Shown here piece by piece: positions 62,431 through 64,000 of a stretch of DNA of 64,000 nucleotides. A program made the position numbers and the translations under genes. The DNA lies in assembly GCF_029227915.1 (NCBI RefSeq), contig NC_079886.1, positions 14,007,001 through 14,071,000 of the forward strand, in the 5' to 3' direction. The first letter of the stretch is position 1, and every line of letters starts with the position of its first letter. Below the pieces are notes generated by a model. That model was given only the letters and a program-made list of their open reading frames with translations, made no database searches and was not told where the DNA came from. Source of the DNA: Hydractinia symbiolongicarpus (lineage: Eukaryota > Cnidaria > Hydrozoa > Anthoathecata > Hydractiniidae).

Positions 62431-64000
62431 TTACAACACTATTAACTACGTGCACAGTCCTATAAAGGCAGTAATATTGCCTTTTGCAGTATAAAAAAGA
62501 CGTCACACGTAAATCACGTGGTTTCACCTGTCTGCCCAGATTACCATTCGACTGTTCCTTCCAGTCTCGATGCACTTCAATGTTCCAAGTGGTTTTCCTT
62601 AGCGCCGTGGCCTTAGAACACTCTTAACTACGTGCACAGTCCTATAAAGACCGTAATATACCCTTTTGCAGTCCAATAAAAGCCTCACACGTAAATGACG
62701 TGGTTCCATCTGCCTGCGCAGTTTACCACTACACTATTCCTTCCAGTCTCAATGCGCTACAACGTTCCAAGTCGTTTTCATTAGCGCCGCTGCCTTACAA
62801 CAGTCTTAACTACGTGCACAGTCCTATAAAGGCTGTAATATGGCCTTTTGCAGTCTAATAAAACCCTAGCACGTAAGTCACGTGGAATCACCTGTCTGCG
62901 CAGGTTACCATTGGACTAGTCCTTTCAGTCTCGATGCACTACAACGTCCCAAGTCGTTTTCATTAGCGCCGCTGCCTTACAACACTCCTAACTACGTGCA
63001 CTGTCCTATAAAGGCCGTAATATGGCCTTTTGCAGTCTAATAAAAACCTCGCACGTAAAACACGCGGTTTCACCTGTCTGCGCAGGTTACCATTCGACTG
63101 TTCCTTCCAGTCTCGATGCACTTCAATGTTCCAAGTGGTTTTCCTTAGCGCCGTGGCCTTAGAACACTCTTAACTACTTGCACAGTCCTATAAAGACCGT
63201 AATATACCCTTTTGCAGTCCAATAAAGGCCGCACACGTAAATCACGCGGTTTCAGCTGCCCGCGCAGGTTACCATTAGACTAGTCCTTAAAGTTTCAATG
63301 CGCTACCACGTCCCAAGTCGTCTTCATTAGCGCCGTTGCTCTACAACACTATTAACTACGTGCACAGTCCTATAAAGGCTGTAATATTGCCTTTTGAAGT
63401 ATTAAAAAGACGTCACACGTAAATCACGTGGTTTCACCTGTCTGCCCAGATTACCATTCGACTGTTCCTTCCAGTCTCGATGCACTTCAATGTTCCAAGT
63501 GGTTTTCCTTAGTGCTGTGGCCTTAGAACACTCTTAACTACGTGCACAGTCCTATAAAGGCCGTAATATTGCCTTTTGCAGTATAAAAAAGACGTCACAC
63601 GTAATTCACGTGGTTTCACCTGTCTGCCCAGATTACCATTCGACTGTTCCTTCCAGTCTCGATGCACTTCAATGTTCCAAGTGGTTTTCCTTAGCGCCGT
63701 GGCCTTAGAACACTCTTAACTACGTGCACAGTCCTATAAAGACCGTAATATACCCTTTTGCAGTCCAATAGAGGCCGCACACGTAAATCACGCAGTTTCA
63801 GCTGCCTGCGCAGGTTTTCCATTGGACTAGTCCTTCCAGTCTGAATGCGTTACAACGTCTCAAGTCGTTATCATTAGCGCCGTTGCTTTACAACACTATT
63901 AACTGCGTGTACAGTCCTATAAAGACCGTAACATACCCTTTTGCAGTCCATTAAAGGTCGCACACGTAAATCACGTGGTTTCACCTGCCTGCGCAGGTTA
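62431..64000 (+). repeat. Right-most monomers, array continues off the edge
   Basis: About 8-9 monomers, including P-Q pairs near 62.46 and 63.55 kb and an extra P near 63.37 kb. One monomer has a 2-bp gain in CAGGTTTTCCATTGG near 63,811, where others have CAGGTTACCATTGG. The final monomer is the CCATTAAAGGTCGC type and is cut by the window end, so the array extends beyond. Confidence 0.85.

Larger units (their letters stand above)
1..64000 (+). repeat. Satellite array, ~182-bp monomer, ~350 tandem copies filling the window
   Basis: A monomer of about 182 bp recurs head-to-tail from the first to the last base, always in the same orientation. Landmarks in monomer order are CCTATAAAGG, GTCTAATAAA, CACGTAAATCACGTGG, CCTGCGCAGG, GGTTACCATT, CCTTCCAGTCTC, AACGTCCCAAGTCGTTTTC, TTAGCGCC, CTCTTAACTACGTGCACAGT. 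Most monomers are 181-184 bp. One-base losses occur where CTCAATGCG is CTCATGCG, and two-base gains where GTGCACAGTC is GTGTGCGCAGTC. I see no inverted monomers and no insertion of foreign sequence. Array size, head-to-tail order and HOR structure are typical of eukaryotic centromeric or pericentromeric satellites; that location is an inference. The sequence matches no satellite family I can name. Confidence 0.98.
36601..64000 (+). repeat. Right HOR domain
   Basis: The same 182-bp monomer in the same orientation, but dominated by subtypes rare or absent on the left. These include GCACCGGTTACC with GGACTTGTCGTTCC (36.7, 56.0, 57.1, 57.4, 60.7, 61.1 and 62.0 kb), AACCTCGCACGTAAATCACG (many copies), ATTACCGCTGCTGCC, and the P-Q two-monomer unit with AAAAAAGACGTCACACG. 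Monomer-to-monomer divergence looks higher than on the left, especially beyond about 55 kb; that is a visual impression, not a measured value. Confidence 0.8.

Noticed and set aside
1-64000. CRISPR-like regular repeat array
   Set aside because: The repeating unit is the whole 182 bp with no unique spacers between short repeats. There are no cas genes.
1-64000. Human-type alpha satellite or a CENP-B-box satellite
   Set aside because: Monomer sequence and length (182 against 171 bp) differ. The rare CGGG near 38,206 lacks the TTCG half of a CENP-B box at the right spacing. No other candidate was seen.
1-64000. Telomeric or subtelomeric repeat
   Set aside because: There are no tandem TTAGGG, TTTAGGG or related short repeats. 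Isolated AATAGGG is part of a monomer variant.
1-64000. Ribosomal, tRNA, phage or bacterial operon content
   Set aside because: No such motif was found on either strand. The window contains only satellite monomers.

Overview
The whole 64 kb window is satellite DNA. It is one uninterrupted head-to-tail array of a monomer of about 182 bp (about 47% GC by hand count on a typical monomer), all copies in the same orientation, roughly 350 monomers in total. I find no protein-coding gene, RNA gene, transposon, CRISPR array or other single-copy sequence. The many 60-124 codon open frames are by-products of the repeat: 182 is not a multiple of 3, so each frame runs a little over one monomer and closes, and the same peptides recur wherever a monomer type recurs. 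The setting is a eukaryotic chromosome, most likely centromeric, pericentromeric or other heterochromatin. The monomer is not human alpha satellite or any satellite I can name, so I do not assign a species.

The array has a multi-layered higher-order repeat (HOR) structure. Left domain (1 to about 36,600): the main feature is a block of about 10.84 kb (1-10,841, open at the window edge) that recurs almost base-for-base 23,531 bp downstream (23,532-34,372). Inside the block are a tandem 12-monomer repeat (2,184 bp; 3,379-7,808) and further segments shared at offsets of 5, 23 and 30 monomers. Between the two big copies (10,842-23,531) lies a shuffled mosaic of the same monomer types. It includes two identical-breakpoint 119-bp truncated monomers (12,914 and 15,219) and a 7-monomer tandem duplication (1,273 bp; 18,499-21,048).

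Right domain (about 36,600-64,000): different monomer subtypes appear, for example ones carrying GCACCGGTTACC and a characteristic two-monomer unit (called P-Q here). Three HOR units lie at 38,354-43,810 (30 monomers, 5,457 bp), 43,811-47,813 (22 monomers, 4,003 bp, lacking 8) and 47,814-52,875 (incomplete 30-mer). After a mosaic stretch come a 7-monomer tandem repeat (1,274 bp; 57,557-60,348) and a smaller 5-versus-4-monomer repeat (60,821-62,430).

The structure fits repeated in-register unequal exchange between monomers. Variant sites are concentrated at CpG steps as TpG/CpA alternatives, which points to a DNA-methylated host genome. All alignments were done by eye, so boundaries are accurate only to the nearest distinguishing base, and identity statements are not exhaustive base counts.
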